Shown here piece by piece: positions 7,695 through 7,796 of a stretch of DNA of 7,796 nt. The notes beneath the pieces were generated by a model that searched no databases, was not told the DNA's origin, and saw only the letters and a list, made by a program, of their open reading frames with translations. The first letter of the stretch is position 1; each line of letters begins with the position of its first letter. Origin of the DNA: Candidatus Pelagibacter sp. (GTDB lineage Bacteria > Pseudomonadota > Alphaproteobacteria > Pelagibacterales > Pelagibacteraceae); contig PAFP01000050.1 in the NCBI GenBank assembly GCA_002704185.1, forward strand, positions 1 through 7,796, given 5' to 3'. The translations under genes and the position numbers were made by a program.

Positions 7695-7710
7695 GACAGA
7701 ATTGACAGAA
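7695..7710 (+). repeat. Tandem GACAGAA direct repeat
   Basis: Two exact copies of GACAGAA (7695-7701 and 7704-7710) lie 9 nt apart just after the stop of the 851-aa gene. The second overlaps the TTGACA box. They could be a protein-binding site or chance; the copies are short. Confidence 0.35.
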
Positions 7711-7733
7711 TAATTTAATAGAAAAAATATAGT
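7702..7733 (+). promoter_or_regulatory. Weak promoter-like sequence in the intergenic gap
   Basis: TTGACA at 7702-7707 equals the sigma70 -35 consensus and TATAGT at 7728-7733 is one base from TATAAT. The spacer is 20 bp, however, longer than the usual 16-18. Alternative -10 boxes at 17-18 bp (AAATAT, AATATA) are poorer. The same stretch also reads TAATA, seven bases, TATAG, which recalls a T7-type phage RNA polymerase promoter with one base missing from the spacer. In an AT-rich genome such matches arise easily, so this is only a candidate. Confidence 0.2.
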
Positions 7734-7759
7734 AGGAGTATCACGCCTACAATTTTTTT
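7722..7759 (+). terminator. Rho-independent terminator after the ejection-protein block
   Basis: GTAGG (7732-7736) pairs with CCTAC (7746-7750). Inside this stem there is one A/G mismatch, then two more pairs (GT/AC) closing a 3-nt loop. Seven T follow at 7753-7759, after two A. A run of six A upstream (7722-7727) can pair with the T run, lengthening the stem and giving a T run on the other strand as well, so it may work in both directions. It lies 46 nt after the stop of the 851-aa gene and only 24 nt before the next start codon. Confidence 0.75.
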
Positions 7760-7771
7760 CATAATATCTAA

Positions 7772-7777
7772 AAGGAG
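7772..7777 (+). promoter_or_regulatory. Strong ribosome binding site for a TTG start
   Basis: AAGGAG is followed by a 6-nt spacer and then TTG at 7784. This is the best Shine-Dalgarno in the window, and it decides the start because no ATG or GTG lies within reach before the right edge. Confidence 0.7.
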
Positions 7778-7783
7778 AACAAA

Positions 7784-7796
7784 TTGACTATATCAA
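7784..7796 (+). CDS. Start of next gene (TTG start, begins MTIS), 3'-partial; possible tail fibre
   Basis: Only four codons and one base are visible: TTG ACT ATA TCA A, read as fMet-Thr-Ile-Ser. The start is supported by AAGGAG six bases upstream. Many podovirus tail fibre proteins begin with MTIS- or MTVS-like residues and sit just downstream of the internal virion protein genes, so a tail fibre is the best guess. Four residues cannot establish it. The gene lies behind a terminator, so it is probably expressed at a different level from the ejection-protein genes. Confidence 0.55.

Noticed and set aside
7708..7733. Confident sigma70 promoter
   Set aside because: TTGACA and TATAGT are 20 bp apart, beyond the usual range, and the area is so AT-rich that -10-like boxes are expected by chance.
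1..7796. tRNA genes, CRISPR arrays, insertion sequences or attachment sites
   Set aside because: The window is almost wholly coding, with one 98-nt gap. No cloverleaf, spaced repeats, transposase or long inverted repeats were seen.

Overview
The window is a gene-dense, strongly AT-rich piece of a tailed-phage (or prophage) structural region. Everything is on the + strand. Arginine is almost always AGA and leucine mostly TTA. This composition, together with short-tailed-phage style internal virion (ejection) proteins, suggests a podovirus of a low-GC, probably marine alphaproteobacterial host such as SAR11. The host is an inference from composition and gene style; no host gene is present.

Layout: (1) nt 1-434, the 3' part of a small T7 gp14-like internal virion protein gene that is open at the left edge; (2) nt 434-2572, a 712-aa helical internal virion protein in the T7 gp15 position; (3) nt 2572-5133, an 853-aa internal virion protein with a membrane-active-looking N-terminal half, a linker, and near its C-terminus a RelA/SpoT-like nucleotidyltransferase domain; (4) nt 5130-7685, an 851-aa ejection protein ending in hydrophobic, glycine-rich segments; (5) nt 7686-7783, the only non-coding stretch, with a rho-independent terminator; (6) nt 7784 to the right edge, the first codons of a further gene that starts with TTG behind a good Shine-Dalgarno, possibly a tail fibre.

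The four large genes are joined by 1-nt (TAATG, twice) and 4-nt (ATGA) stop/start overlaps, so they form one translationally coupled unit. By analogy with T7 gp14/gp15/gp16, the products would be packed inside the capsid and ejected with the DNA, forming a channel across the cell envelope. The most notable point is that the third protein appears to carry an enzyme-like cargo: a (p)ppGpp-synthetase-fold domain placed between a structural N-terminal region and a C-terminal tail of phage-ejection-protein type. If active, it would be delivered into the host at the moment of infection.
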